A stretch of DNA of 52,559 nucleotides, taken from contig NZ_BCWE01000023.1 of assembly GCF_001592105.1 (NCBI RefSeq), positions 1-52,559 on the forward strand, read 5' to 3'. The notes under the pieces were generated by a model. The model was not told the origin of the DNA and made no database searches. It saw only the letters and a list, made by a program, of their open reading frames with translations. A program made the translations under genes and the position numbers. Shown one piece after another: positions 36,808-44,425 of this stretch (its first letter is position 1; each line of letters starts with the position of its first letter). Origin of the DNA: Desulfolucanica intricata (GTDB lineage Bacteria > Bacillota > Desulfotomaculia > Desulfotomaculales > Desulfofarciminaceae).

Positions 36808-37764
36808 CTATAAATACGCTTGTACTAAGTAATTAGAAATATCATCAATAGTTATTTCATCATTAGCTGCTTTTTGTAGATTTACAAAGCATATTGGACA
36901 CATAGTTACACCGTTATTAGCAGCGTTCTTAATTTGGTCCACTCTTTTTTTTGCATTTACAATTGCTTTTTTAGGGAATAAAGATTCAGCAGGTCCTCCA
37001 CAACAAAGGGTAAATCTTCCTGAGTCCGCAGGCTCCTTTACAGTAACGCCGGCCCTGTTAAGTAAGGTTCTCTGTTCTTTTAAAACATTTTCATATCTTG
37101 CATACACACATGAATCGTGTATAACTACTTCTTTAGTTAGCTCGTTTTTTGGCTGTAAATTCCGTTCAACCAATACCTCCATATAACTCTTAACATATAA
37201 GTCATAGCCTTCTATGAAAGCTGGATAAACCGATCTCAACATGTTAGTCGTATGGGGGTCCACTGTAATAACATTTTTAACTTTATATTTCTTAAAAGTG
37301 TTATATACTTTATGAACATGATCTTTTAAAATATCATCGACACCCAGGTCATAAATAAGTGCCCCTGAATATAGTTCCTCTTCATATAAATAGCCAAAAT
37401 TAACTCCAGCCTCTTTTAAAAGCAGCGCTATATTAACAAGTATTTGATTATAAGATTTCTGCATACTTTCGGATGGCTTAGCCATAAAACCGGATACATT
37501 AATAAGCTTATTAACATACCGCCCAACACTTACAAAGTTAGCCATCCATGAATCCTCTATCAATTCCTGGGCTTTACTCATGGCGGCGATATAAGGAATT
37601 AGCTGATACATAATTCCCGTATAAAGTATGGTTTCACCGCCCCTTGGCAGTTCCAAACCCTTTGCCCATCTTATTGCATTTTCTTTCGAAATGGGCAGTA
37701 CAGAATTTCTTAATTTTAAGTTATCCGCCAAAATCCCAATTGTATCGCCGGTGGGTAACGTCAT
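36808..37764 (-). CDS. HdrB-like protein with only one intact CCG domain
   Basis: 318 residues. The second CCG domain is complete: C219, C254-C255 (CCGG), C289 and C292 (CPIC). The first domain keeps its fold-like spacing but every cluster cysteine is gone: TGIMYQ near 50, YSGALIYDLG near 133 and DPHTTNML near 169. So only one non-cubane cluster can form, unlike the two-domain HdrB at 6166-7047. It follows the hdrC gene by 13 bases with ribosome site AAGGAGAG. It may be the terminal acceptor site of the sulfur-linked Hdr complex. Confidence 0.85.
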   Translation of the reverse strand: MTLPTGDTIGILADNLKLRNSVLPISKENAIRWAKGLELPRGGETILYTGIMYQLIPYIAAMSKAQELIEDSWMANFVSVGRYVNKLINVSGFMAKPSESMQKSYNQILVNIALLLKEAGVNFGYLYEEELYSGALIYDLGVDDILKDHVHKVYNTFKKYKVKNVITVDPHTTNMLRSVYPAFIEGYDLYVKSYMEVLVERNLQPKNELTKEVVIHDSCVYARYENVLKEQRTLLNRAGVTVKEPADSGRFTLCCGGPAESLFPKKAIVNAKKRVDQIKNAANNGVTMCPICFVNLQKAANDEITIDDISNYLVQAYL

Positions 37765-37777
37765 AGTCTGACTCTCC

Positions 37778-38080
37778 TTAAATTTTAAAAACTTTTTTAT
37801 TGATAACGTATCTCAAAGACCTAACATTTTCCGCTATGTGTACTTTAGCCGGGCAATTTACTTCACACATTTTACATAAGAGACAAGAATAGATAGCTTC
37901 AATATTATTCAATACCTTTTCTCCGATTCCCAATAAAACATATCTAAACAGCTTTCTGGGGAGGAGTTCTATACCCATGGGACATATTGCACTGCATACA
38001 CCGCAATTCATACATGCAGAGGCATTGAACTCATCAGACCTCTTAACCTCATCAATAAAGCTCGGGTTTACAAGTGCCAT
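37778..38080 (-). CDS. hdrC: HdrC-like ferredoxin subunit, short form
   Basis: 100 residues with two [4Fe-4S] motifs: C23, C26, C29, C33 and C66, C69, C72, C76. It lacks the extra C-terminal part seen in the 190-residue HdrC of the left locus. It overlaps the HTH gene by one base. It should connect HdrA to the HdrB-like protein. Confidence 0.9.
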   Translation of the reverse strand: MALVNPSFIDEVKRSDEFNASACMNCGVCSAICPMGIELLPRKLFRYVLLGIGEKVLNNIEAIYSCLLCKMCEVNCPAKVHIAENVRSLRYVINKKVFKI

Positions 38081-38328
38081 TAATTCCCCTCCCTTACTGC
38101 AACCTTGTATTTGTAAAAACCATTATTTGTTGCTTCTTCAGTTTCGGCCACGTACCCGTATTTACGCATTCCCATTACCCAAATCATAACTTCATGGGAA
38201 GGGCAGCCGAGAGCCTCCGCAATTTCGGGAACAGTTTTGGGACATTCCTTTAAAACATTGATAATTTTATCTCTCATAAACATTTCTTCTCTTATGACTT
38301 CCCGTTTTTCTCTTATTTCACCATTCAT
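38080..38328 (-). CDS. Small winged-helix/HTH protein within the hdr operon
   Basis: 82 residues. TVPEIAEALGCPSHEVMIWVMGM looks like an HTH, followed by a KYGYVAETEE wing-like strand pair. It has no cysteine. It lies between hdrA (one base upstream) and hdrC (one-base overlap), so it is made together with the Hdr subunits. It could be a regulator or a small structural adaptor; which is unknown. Confidence 0.75.
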   Translation of the reverse strand: MNGEIREKREVIREEMFMRDKIINVLKECPKTVPEIAEALGCPSHEVMIWVMGMRKYGYVAETEEATNNGFYKYKVAVREGN

Positions 38329-38329
38329 T

Positions 38330-40063
38330 TCAAAAAGTCTCCTTTAAAAAAGCATCAATCATTGACCTTATTTGTGAATCTGTATAGCCTTTGAGATTAA
38401 TAGCATCCTTGGGACACAGAGGGGCACAGCCGCCACAACCTTTACATACAGCCTTGTTTACCACTGCAACTTCTTGACCCTGGTATTGGCCCCTTTCTAT
38501 CGCTGAATACGGACAAGAATTAACACATTCATCACACCAGCTGCAGAGTTCCGGATTTACCGAAGCTATTAAAGGTTCAAGTTCAACATATCCTTTTTTA
38601 AGAATTGAAGCACTTTGGGTAACAGCCGCTAAAGCTGAAGCAACACTTTCAGAAGAGTTCTTAGGTCCCTGACATGCACCACATATAAACACACCATCCA
38701 CAACAGTTTCAACCGGACGCAGTTTGGGATGAATTTCATTGAAGAATCCGTCCCTTCCCAAAGGTAGCTTCAATGCATCAATTAATTTATCATTCTTTGC
38801 TGGAACCATACCCGTTACCAAAACAACCAGGTCAGCCTGTACTGTAATCTCTTCTCCGAAAGTCAGTATATCTCTAACAGTAACTCTTAATTTCCCACTC
38901 AAGTCTGTCTCAACCGTTGGGGGTTCATTTTCATCATACTTTAGATATACGGAACCCTTTTCTCTTGACCGGTTATAAAGCAGCTCAAATTTGCCGTAGG
39001 TCCTAATGTCCCTAAAAAGATGAAACTGGTGTATTTTAGGTTTTTTTTCAAATGCCACAATTGAGGAATGAACCGCTGCATTACAACAATAGCGTGAACA
39101 GTAACGTTTAGCGTTCTCAACACCTGAGTCTTGTCTACTGCCAACACAATAAATGTACACAATATTTTTTATTTCTTTTCCGTTATATATTAAGTTTCCA
39201 TCTGAGTTATCCAGCAGTTCCTTAAACTCCGGAAGTGTAACCACTCCATTTAAACCGTACCCAAATTCACCTGTTTCGGGCCGGTAACTGTCAAAACCTG
39301 TTGCTGTAATAATTGATCCGACATTAACGTTAATTTCATTATGATTCTGATCATCTACCCTTATTTTTATGTTGAAGTTACCAATACTGCCGGACTTTTC
39401 AACGAGCTCTGTATTTGTAAACAGAGTGATATTTTCTCTTTTCTTTATTTCATTAACCAGCTGTTCAATTATTTTCTTTCCGGTCTTATTGTGAGGATAC
39501 ATTTTTCCAAAACTTTTAACCCATCCTCCTACATCCCGGGATTTCTCAATCAAGAAAACAGACATTCCAAGGTCTGCCAGCCCAATAGCTGCCCTTAAGC
39601 CCGCTATTCCTGCACCAACAACTAATACTTTAGGTACTGTATCGATTTTAATAGGATCAAGCGGCTCAGTCAGATTTGTTCTGGCAATTCCTGCTCTGAT
39701 TAAACGGACTGCTTTTTTTGTTGCGCCTTCCTTGTCGTCCGTATGCGTCCAAGAGCATTGTTCTCTTATATTCACCTGTGTATACTGGTAAGGATTTAGT
39801 CTGGCTCGTTTGGCAACTTCCCTAAATGTAAACAGGTGCAATTTGGGCGAACAAGATGCCACCACAAGACCATCAAGCTTTTGCTCATTAATATCCTGAA
39901 CCATCTCCTGCTGGGTAGCATCAGAACAAGTGAACATTGCTGTTTTAGCTACAACTACTCCGGCCTCATCCTTTATAGCTCCTCTTACCCTGTCAACATC
40001 CACATAATCGGAGATATTCCCGCCGCAGTGACAAATGTAAACACCTATTCTCCTGTTAGTCAT
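38330..40063 (-). CDS. hdrA: HdrA, second module as a separate gene
   Basis: 577 residues, the usual HdrA layout: VYICHCG at 8-14, a cysteine-rich thioredoxin-reductase-like FAD domain (VVGAGIAGLRAA near 150), YCVGSRQ and CSRYCC, and two C-terminal [4Fe-4S] motifs (CSWCDECVNSCP and CKGCGGCAPLCP, about 520-565). It corresponds to the second half of the 1482-residue fusion at 1671-6119. Its start overlaps the end of the 903-residue gene by eight bases, so the two are translationally coupled and made in equal amounts. Confidence 0.93.
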   Translation of the reverse strand: MTNRRIGVYICHCGGNISDYVDVDRVRGAIKDEAGVVVAKTAMFTCSDATQQEMVQDINEQKLDGLVVASCSPKLHLFTFREVAKRARLNPYQYTQVNIREQCSWTHTDDKEGATKKAVRLIRAGIARTNLTEPLDPIKIDTVPKVLVVGAGIAGLRAAIGLADLGMSVFLIEKSRDVGGWVKSFGKMYPHNKTGKKIIEQLVNEIKKRENITLFTNTELVEKSGSIGNFNIKIRVDDQNHNEINVNVGSIITATGFDSYRPETGEFGYGLNGVVTLPEFKELLDNSDGNLIYNGKEIKNIVYIYCVGSRQDSGVENAKRYCSRYCCNAAVHSSIVAFEKKPKIHQFHLFRDIRTYGKFELLYNRSREKGSVYLKYDENEPPTVETDLSGKLRVTVRDILTFGEEITVQADLVVLVTGMVPAKNDKLIDALKLPLGRDGFFNEIHPKLRPVETVVDGVFICGACQGPKNSSESVASALAAVTQSASILKKGYVELEPLIASVNPELCSWCDECVNSCPYSAIERGQYQGQEVAVVNKAVCKGCGGCAPLCPKDAINLKGYTDSQIRSMIDAFLKETF

Positions 40064-42767
40064 TTCTTATCCTTGTCCTTTCCACATGAGCTGCTGCCTG
40101 GGCTGCAGCCGCACCCGCATGCAATATGGAATCAGGTATATCTTTGGCTCCGGATGCAGACCCTGCTACGAAAACTCCGTCTATACTTGTTTTTCCAGGG
40201 TTAATATCCTCATCAACCTCTTTAACGTAGAAGTATTCATCAGCTGCCAGCTCCTCGCCTACAAACAGACTATGGATCCCGGTATTAGGTAAAAGTCCTA
40301 CTGACAGAACGACCATGTCGTGTTCAGCCTGGCTCAGTTTCCCACTATTATTAATGTCTTCATACTGAACTATTAGATTTCCGTTTTCAGTCTCTTCCAT
40401 CTTAGCCACTCTACCCTTTACAAAATTAGCACCCATAGCTTTGGCCTGCTCATAGAATTCTTCATAACCTTTACCAAAGGCCCTGATATCAATGTAATAT
40501 ATTGTTACATCTGCCAGCGGCAGTGCTCCCATGATGAGCTGATTTTGTTTAACTGAATACATGCAGCATACTCTGGAACATAAAGGGTTATCAACTGACT
40601 GGTCTCTGGAGCCGGTACAAAGGATAAAGGCTATGTTATCAGGCTCCTTTCCGTCACCTGGTCTTAATACTGTATTATAAGGTCTTGTTGGTGCCAGGAG
40701 CCGGTCCATCTGCATGCCGGTGATAACATTGTTAAATTTTCCATATCCGTATTGGGGCTTAAGATCTGCAGGGAAAAGCTTGAAACCTGTTGAAACAATA
40801 ACCGAACCAACTTCTAATTCTACCCTCTCTTCTTTCATCGTCATATCAATAGCATTGGCAGGACAGGCAGCAATACATTGATGACACTCAGAGCATACTC
40901 CACAATCAAGACATCTTCCGGCACTGTAACGTGCCTCTTCTTCGGTTAAAGGAAGTTCAACTTCCGCAAAAACATTTATCTTTTCTTTTAAGATCTCTTT
41001 TGTGTCTACAGGCTTCATGACACTATATTTTTGTTGTCTCCTGATCACCTGTTCCTTATCAACAACCGGAAGTTTGTAGTCAAACTCCACTCCATTAAGT
41101 TCTTCTCCTTTTAAATAGCGGTCAATAAAGAAAGCCGCCTTTCGCCCTTGTCCGACAGCATTCACAATCATCGAAGGGCCTGTAACAACATCACCGCCTG
41201 CAAACACATAAGGAACAGCTGTCTGTAATGTTTCGGGATTGACACTTATGGTATTATTATTGTTTAATTCTAACTGCTTCCCAAAGTGTTCAGTGACAGG
41301 AACAAGCCCCACAGCGGTAATAACCACATCTGCCGGAACGCTGTATTCCGATCCTGGAACCGGTACCGGTTTTCTCCTGCCACTGGTATCAGGTTCACTG
41401 AGCTCCATTTTTAAACTCTCAATCCCAACCAGTGTCCCGTTATTCCCTATAAATTTCTTCGGGGCACTGAGATATTGGAACTCAATACCTTCTTGCTCCG
41501 ATGCTTCGATTTCCCAGTGATGAGCCGGCATTTCCGCCTTACTTCTTCTATACTGGACAATTACCTTCTTAGCTCCCAACCTTACAGCAACTCTGGCTGA
41601 ATCTATTGCCACGTTACCTCCACCAACTACTACAACTGTCTTGTCCATTAAGGATATTTGCTTGCCAAGGTTCACATTTCTCAAGAAATCCAGTGAACTT
41701 ATTACACCATCCAGATTTTCTCCCTCTACTTGCAGCTTTCTGTTTCCTTGTGTCCCGGTGGCAATAAATACCGCATCAAAACCTTTGTCTTTGAGCTCAC
41801 TAAAGTGCTCTATTTTGACATTTGTTTCAATTTCAACGCCAAGTGCCGTTACATTTTTTATATCCCTGTCAACAACATCTTTAGGTAACCTAAATGCCGG
41901 CAGAGCAAGTCTCAGCATTCCACCGGGCTGGGATTGGGCTTCAAATATTTTAACTTTATAACCGTTCCGTGCCAGATGAAATGCTGCAGTTAGGCCTGCG
42001 GGGCCGGAACCGATTACTGCAACCCTCTTATTACCAGTTACCCTCAAGGGTTTATACTCAGGTTCTGAGTGTTTATGATAATATTGATCTGCAACAAAAC
42101 GCTTAATTCTTCTAACCGAAACAGGTCCTTCGATTCCCCCCCTGGTACATTCACCTTCACACGGTGCATAGCAAGCCCTACCGAGACTTCCTATTAAAGG
42201 GGTATTTTCGAGAATAAGATTAAACGCCTCCTCATATTTTCCGCCCCTTACAAGTGCTACGTAACCATGGGCTTTAATACCTGCCGGGCAAGTGAATGAA
42301 CAGGGAGAACTGCCTTCTCTCTCAATGACAGCTTTTTTAGGAACAGCCTGAGGGAAAGCAATGTAGGCCGCCCTCCTCGCCACTAAGTTAGAGTTATATT
42401 GATCCGGAACAGCAACATTACAAACCATTTCACACTGCCGGCAGCCGGTACAAAGTGAAGGGTTCACAAAAGTAGGCTTTTTACTCACTTTAACTTCAAA
42501 ATGGCCCTTTCTATTCTTCTTAATCTGCTCAACTTCGGAATAAACCATTACATCAACATTTGGATGATGGGTAGCAGCTGCCATTTTAGGTGTAGAAATA
42601 CAACTGGCACAATCAAGTGTGGGAAACACTTTACTCAGAAGAATCATTTTACCGCCAACACTTGGCTCCTTCTCTACGAGAAGAACTTTATAGCCCATGT
42701 CACCCAGCTTAAGGGCTGATTCCATACCCCCGATTCCACTGCCTACAACGAGAATATCATAGTTCAT
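40056..42767 (-). CDS. hdrA: HdrA FAD module interrupted by an NfnB/GltD-like module, 903 aa
   Basis: Same architecture as the first 960 residues of the fused protein at 1671-6119: HdrA FAD fold (GSGIGG at 9-14), C53 and C56, ferredoxin-type C106, C109, C112, C116, then an inserted NfnB/GltD unit. The unit has SFTCPAG, CxxxCxxxCxxxC near 200, GSGPAG near 255 and GGGNVA near 390. The HdrA fold then resumes with a cysteine-rich CLDCGVCSECHQC patch. It has neither the N-terminal CHCG domain nor the C-terminal ferredoxin pair; those are in the next gene. It should bind two or more flavins and probably NAD(P)H. It lies two bases after the mvhD-like gene. Confidence 0.92.
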   Translation of the reverse strand: MNYDILVVGSGIGGMESALKLGDMGYKVLLVEKEPSVGGKMILLSKVFPTLDCASCISTPKMAAATHHPNVDVMVYSEVEQIKKNRKGHFEVKVSKKPTFVNPSLCTGCRQCEMVCNVAVPDQYNSNLVARRAAYIAFPQAVPKKAVIEREGSSPCSFTCPAGIKAHGYVALVRGGKYEEAFNLILENTPLIGSLGRACYAPCEGECTRGGIEGPVSVRRIKRFVADQYYHKHSEPEYKPLRVTGNKRVAVIGSGPAGLTAAFHLARNGYKVKIFEAQSQPGGMLRLALPAFRLPKDVVDRDIKNVTALGVEIETNVKIEHFSELKDKGFDAVFIATGTQGNRKLQVEGENLDGVISSLDFLRNVNLGKQISLMDKTVVVVGGGNVAIDSARVAVRLGAKKVIVQYRRSKAEMPAHHWEIEASEQEGIEFQYLSAPKKFIGNNGTLVGIESLKMELSEPDTSGRRKPVPVPGSEYSVPADVVITAVGLVPVTEHFGKQLELNNNNTISVNPETLQTAVPYVFAGGDVVTGPSMIVNAVGQGRKAAFFIDRYLKGEELNGVEFDYKLPVVDKEQVIRRQQKYSVMKPVDTKEILKEKINVFAEVELPLTEEEARYSAGRCLDCGVCSECHQCIAACPANAIDMTMKEERVELEVGSVIVSTGFKLFPADLKPQYGYGKFNNVITGMQMDRLLAPTRPYNTVLRPGDGKEPDNIAFILCTGSRDQSVDNPLCSRVCCMYSVKQNQLIMGALPLADVTIYYIDIRAFGKGYEEFYEQAKAMGANFVKGRVAKMEETENGNLIVQYEDINNSGKLSQAEHDMVVLSVGLLPNTGIHSLFVGEELAADEYFYVKEVDEDINPGKTSIDGVFVAGSASGAKDIPDSILHAGAAAAQAAAHVERTRIRND

Positions 42768-42769
42768 GT

Positions 42770-43198
42770 TTATCCCTTCCTGGTAGGTCCAAGATTTTTT
42801 AAGGTCTCAGAAAACTCCTTAATTTGGTTTGTAAATGGCTCAGCACAAACCGAACATATAGCTGACATCTTTAATCTTTGTGGTTCATATCCTTTTTGTT
42901 TAAGAAGCTCTTGGGCCTCTCCAACTATTTTTGCAGCTCTTTCTGAACAATCAGGAAGATACGCGCACTCCTCACCATCTGCCGCAATAAAAACTCCGTC
43001 GAAGCCTTTTTCTACTGCATATAACACCCAGTCAGGCTTTATTCCACTTGTACAGGGCATGCTTACAACCATTACACTGGGCGGATAATGCATATGAGAA
43101 CTGCCCGCCAGGTCAATACCCGGATCCGATATGTTATTTGTGGAAAAGGCAAGGATTTTGGGAGAAAAATCCTTGCCTTCTTTGGTTGTATCCACCAT
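42770..43198 (-). CDS. MvhD-like (FrhD/MvhD delta) protein with altered cysteines
   Basis: 142 residues with the MvhD fold pattern: ILAFSTN...GIDLAGSSHMHYPPSVMVVSMPCTSGIKPDWVLYAVEKGFDGVFIAADGE in pieces. MvhD carries a [2Fe-2S] cluster and joins a hydrogenase or other donor to HdrA. Canonical MvhD begins with a CxxC-type pair (CNWC); here those positions are Ser and Asn. C49, C78 and C84 remain, and a new pair C115-x-x-C118 appears near the C-terminus. The cluster may be rearranged or lost. It sits one base after tusA and two before hdrA. Confidence 0.82.
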   Translation of the reverse strand: MVDTTKEGKDFSPKILAFSTNNISDPGIDLAGSSHMHYPPSVMVVSMPCTSGIKPDWVLYAVEKGFDGVFIAADGEECAYLPDCSERAAKIVGEAQELLKQKGYEPQRLKMSAICSVCAEPFTNQIKEFSETLKNLGPTRKG

Positions 43199-43199
43199 A

Positions 43200-43454
43200 T
43201 TACTTCATCCTCTTGATGTATAACTTATAATTTCCTGCATCTTCAATTACACCCAGAAACTCATGCCCTGTCTTTTTGCACCACGCCGGAATATCTTTTT
43301 TGGTACCAACGTCTGAAGCTAAGACTTCCATGATCTCACCTTTTTGAACTTCAGCGATAGATTTTTTTGCTGCAAGGATTGGCCCGGGACAAGAAGTCCC
43401 TCTGGCGTCAACGACCTTACTGGATTTGATAGTGCTAAGATCTTCAACAGTCAT
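43200..43454 (-). CDS. tusA: TusA-family sulfur carrier protein
   Basis: 84 residues with the TusA/SirA signature SCPGP, the sulfur-bearing C22, and the beta-alpha-beta pattern ending in YKLYIKR. TusA proteins carry persulfide sulfur between enzymes in the cytoplasm. It is the first gene of the long hdr operon. One of the three ATACC-N6-GGTAT palindromes lies 38 bases upstream of the ATG. The second cysteine present (C59 region, WCKK) is extra. Confidence 0.92.
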   Translation of the reverse strand: MTVEDLSTIKSSKVVDARGTSCPGPILAAKKSIAEVQKGEIMEVLASDVGTKKDIPAWCKKTGHEFLGVIEDAGNYKLYIKRMK

Positions 43455-43491
43455 ATTGATTTGCCCCCTTATAATTTAAAATAAAATCAGG

Positions 43492-43507
43492 ATACCTGGT
43501 AGGGTAT
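43492..43507. promoter_or_regulatory. CsoR/RcnR-type operator copy 1 (ATACC-N6-GGTAT)
   Basis: Perfect 5-bp arms ATACC and GGTAT with six bases between, GC-rich in the middle (TGGTAG). It lies in the untranslated leader of tusA. Operators of the CsoR family are short G/C-tract palindromes with A/T flanks of this kind. Confidence 0.7.
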
Positions 43508-43586
43508 CAATCGATAAATATATATCAAAAACTGCAAGGGTATAAAATTGCGCAAAGTTCAATATAAACCATTTTATCAACTACCT

Positions 43587-43602
43587 ATACCCCTATAGGT
43601 AT
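43587..43602. promoter_or_regulatory. CsoR/RcnR-type operator copy 2 (ATACC-N6-GGTAT)
   Basis: ATACC and GGTAT again six bases apart. It overlaps an even longer inverted repeat, ACCTATA-CCCC-TATAGGT (43583-43600). It starts about six bases downstream of the predicted tusA transcription start, where a bound repressor would block transcription. Confidence 0.78.
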
Positions 43603-43614
43603 CACCTTTATTTT

Positions 43615-43643
43615 AAAATACTATAACGTTGATGTTCTGTCAA
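43615..43643 (-). promoter_or_regulatory. Predicted promoter of the tusA-hdr-dsrE operon
   Basis: On the minus strand TTGACA (43638-43643) is followed after 17 bases by TATTTT (43615-43620). The -35 box is perfect, the -10 box matches four of six. Operator copy 2 lies immediately downstream. Confidence 0.68.
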
Positions 43644-43668
43644 GTAGTAAATTTAATAACTAATCGTG

Positions 43669-43698
43669 TTGACAAACTGGCAATTAAAGCAATAAAAT
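43669..43698 (+). promoter_or_regulatory. Predicted promoter of the CsoR-family repressor gene
   Basis: TTGACA (43669-43674), an 18-base spacer and TAAAAT (43693-43698). Operator copy 3 follows about 20 bases later, pointing to autoregulation. It diverges from the tusA promoter with 26 bases between the two -35 boxes. Confidence 0.75.
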
Positions 43699-43717
43699 AC
43701 TAACATACCTTGTGGGC

Positions 43718-43733
43718 ATACCTTATGGGGTAT
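43718..43733. promoter_or_regulatory. CsoR/RcnR-type operator copy 3 (ATACC-N6-GGTAT)
   Basis: Third copy with the same arms and the same six-base spacing (TTATGG in the middle), located between the repressor promoter and its ribosome site. Confidence 0.72.
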
Positions 43734-43768
43734 TGTTTTTATATTTTAATGTTATAGGGGAGATATTA

Positions 43769-44116
43769 ATGCCGAGGACAAAAAATAACGCCAATGGCAG
43801 TGAATGCAATTCGAATATTGTTGAACAAAACCCGTCTATAAAAGGCGGAATGAAAAGTGAGGTACAAGATGAGGTACTTAGCAGATTAAAAAAAATAGAA
43901 GGGCAGGTACGAGGTGTCCAAAAGATGATTCAAGATTGCCGCAGCTGTGGAGATATCCTGACCCAGCTAACTGCCATAAAAGCTGCAGTTAACAGGGTAG
44001 GTTTCACCATGTTAGCCTGCCATCTTGCCGAGCAAATAGAAAAAGACCTGCGTGATGGTAAGAATGTTAAAAATTCACTTAGTGAATTTATGGCAGCTTT
44101 TAAAAAATTCTCTTAA
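43769..44116 (+). CDS. CsoR/RcnR-family (DUF156) transcriptional repressor
   Basis: 115 residues from the ATG at 43769 (AGGGGAG upstream); the longer frame from a GTG at 43712 runs through the operator and is unlikely. The family core is clear: RLKKIEGQVRGVQKMI, then CGDILTQLTAIKAAVNRV. In the family fingerprint the X ligand is C60 and the Y ligand H85, but the Z position is Gln89 rather than Cys or His. Extra cysteines C57 and C84 lie beside X and Y. That is neither the copper CsoR pattern (C-H-C) nor nickel RcnR, so a thiol, persulfide or other signal is plausible. It faces the tusA-hdr operon. Confidence 0.9.
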   Translation: MPRTKNNANGSECNSNIVEQNPSIKGGMKSEVQDEVLSRLKKIEGQVRGVQKMIQDCRSCGDILTQLTAIKAAVNRVGFTMLACHLAEQIEKDLRDGKNVKNSLSEFMAAFKKFS

Positions 44117-44425
44117 AAGTTTTTTTTGCTTTAAAAGAACTTCTATCAAAGTTTATATATTGTATATAGTGTAGTATTGATATAAGCATATTTAACCATA
44201 ATTATCATAAATATCGACTGAATGGCCGCAGAAAATAAATTTGAAAAGAAGTTTTTTGTAGTCTTTAATCTTATCCACAGAGATACTTTAGCCATCCAGA
44301 CTGTAATTAAATAAATTATAGGATTCATTAATTACCTTTAATTACCTAACATCAAGTCTATTTTTTATTCTAAGTTTGTAAAAACTAAAGCAAGCAACGA
44401 TTCTTATAATGGGGGAAATTAAATT
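44117..44425. other. Intergenic stretch, nothing firm
   Basis: AT-rich, with a TTAAAAG-T8-CTTTTAA-like palindrome just after the repressor stop (about 44112-44140) that may end its transcript. No gene or operator copy seen. A GGGGGA ribosome site precedes the next gene. Confidence 0.45.

Noticed and set aside
40056-40063. Programmed frameshift joining the 903- and 577-residue HdrA genes
   Set aside because: The overlap is a simple ATGACTAA arrangement with its own AAGGA-type site; no slippery heptamer is seen. Coupled re-initiation explains it.
43712-43768. N-terminal extension of the repressor from a GTG at 43712
   Set aside because: It would translate through operator copy 3 and lacks a ribosome site; the ATG at 43769 has AGGGGAG upstream.
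44146-44328. 60-codon minus-strand frame rich in hydrophobic residues
   Set aside because: AT-rich chance frame; no ribosome site and no family resemblance.
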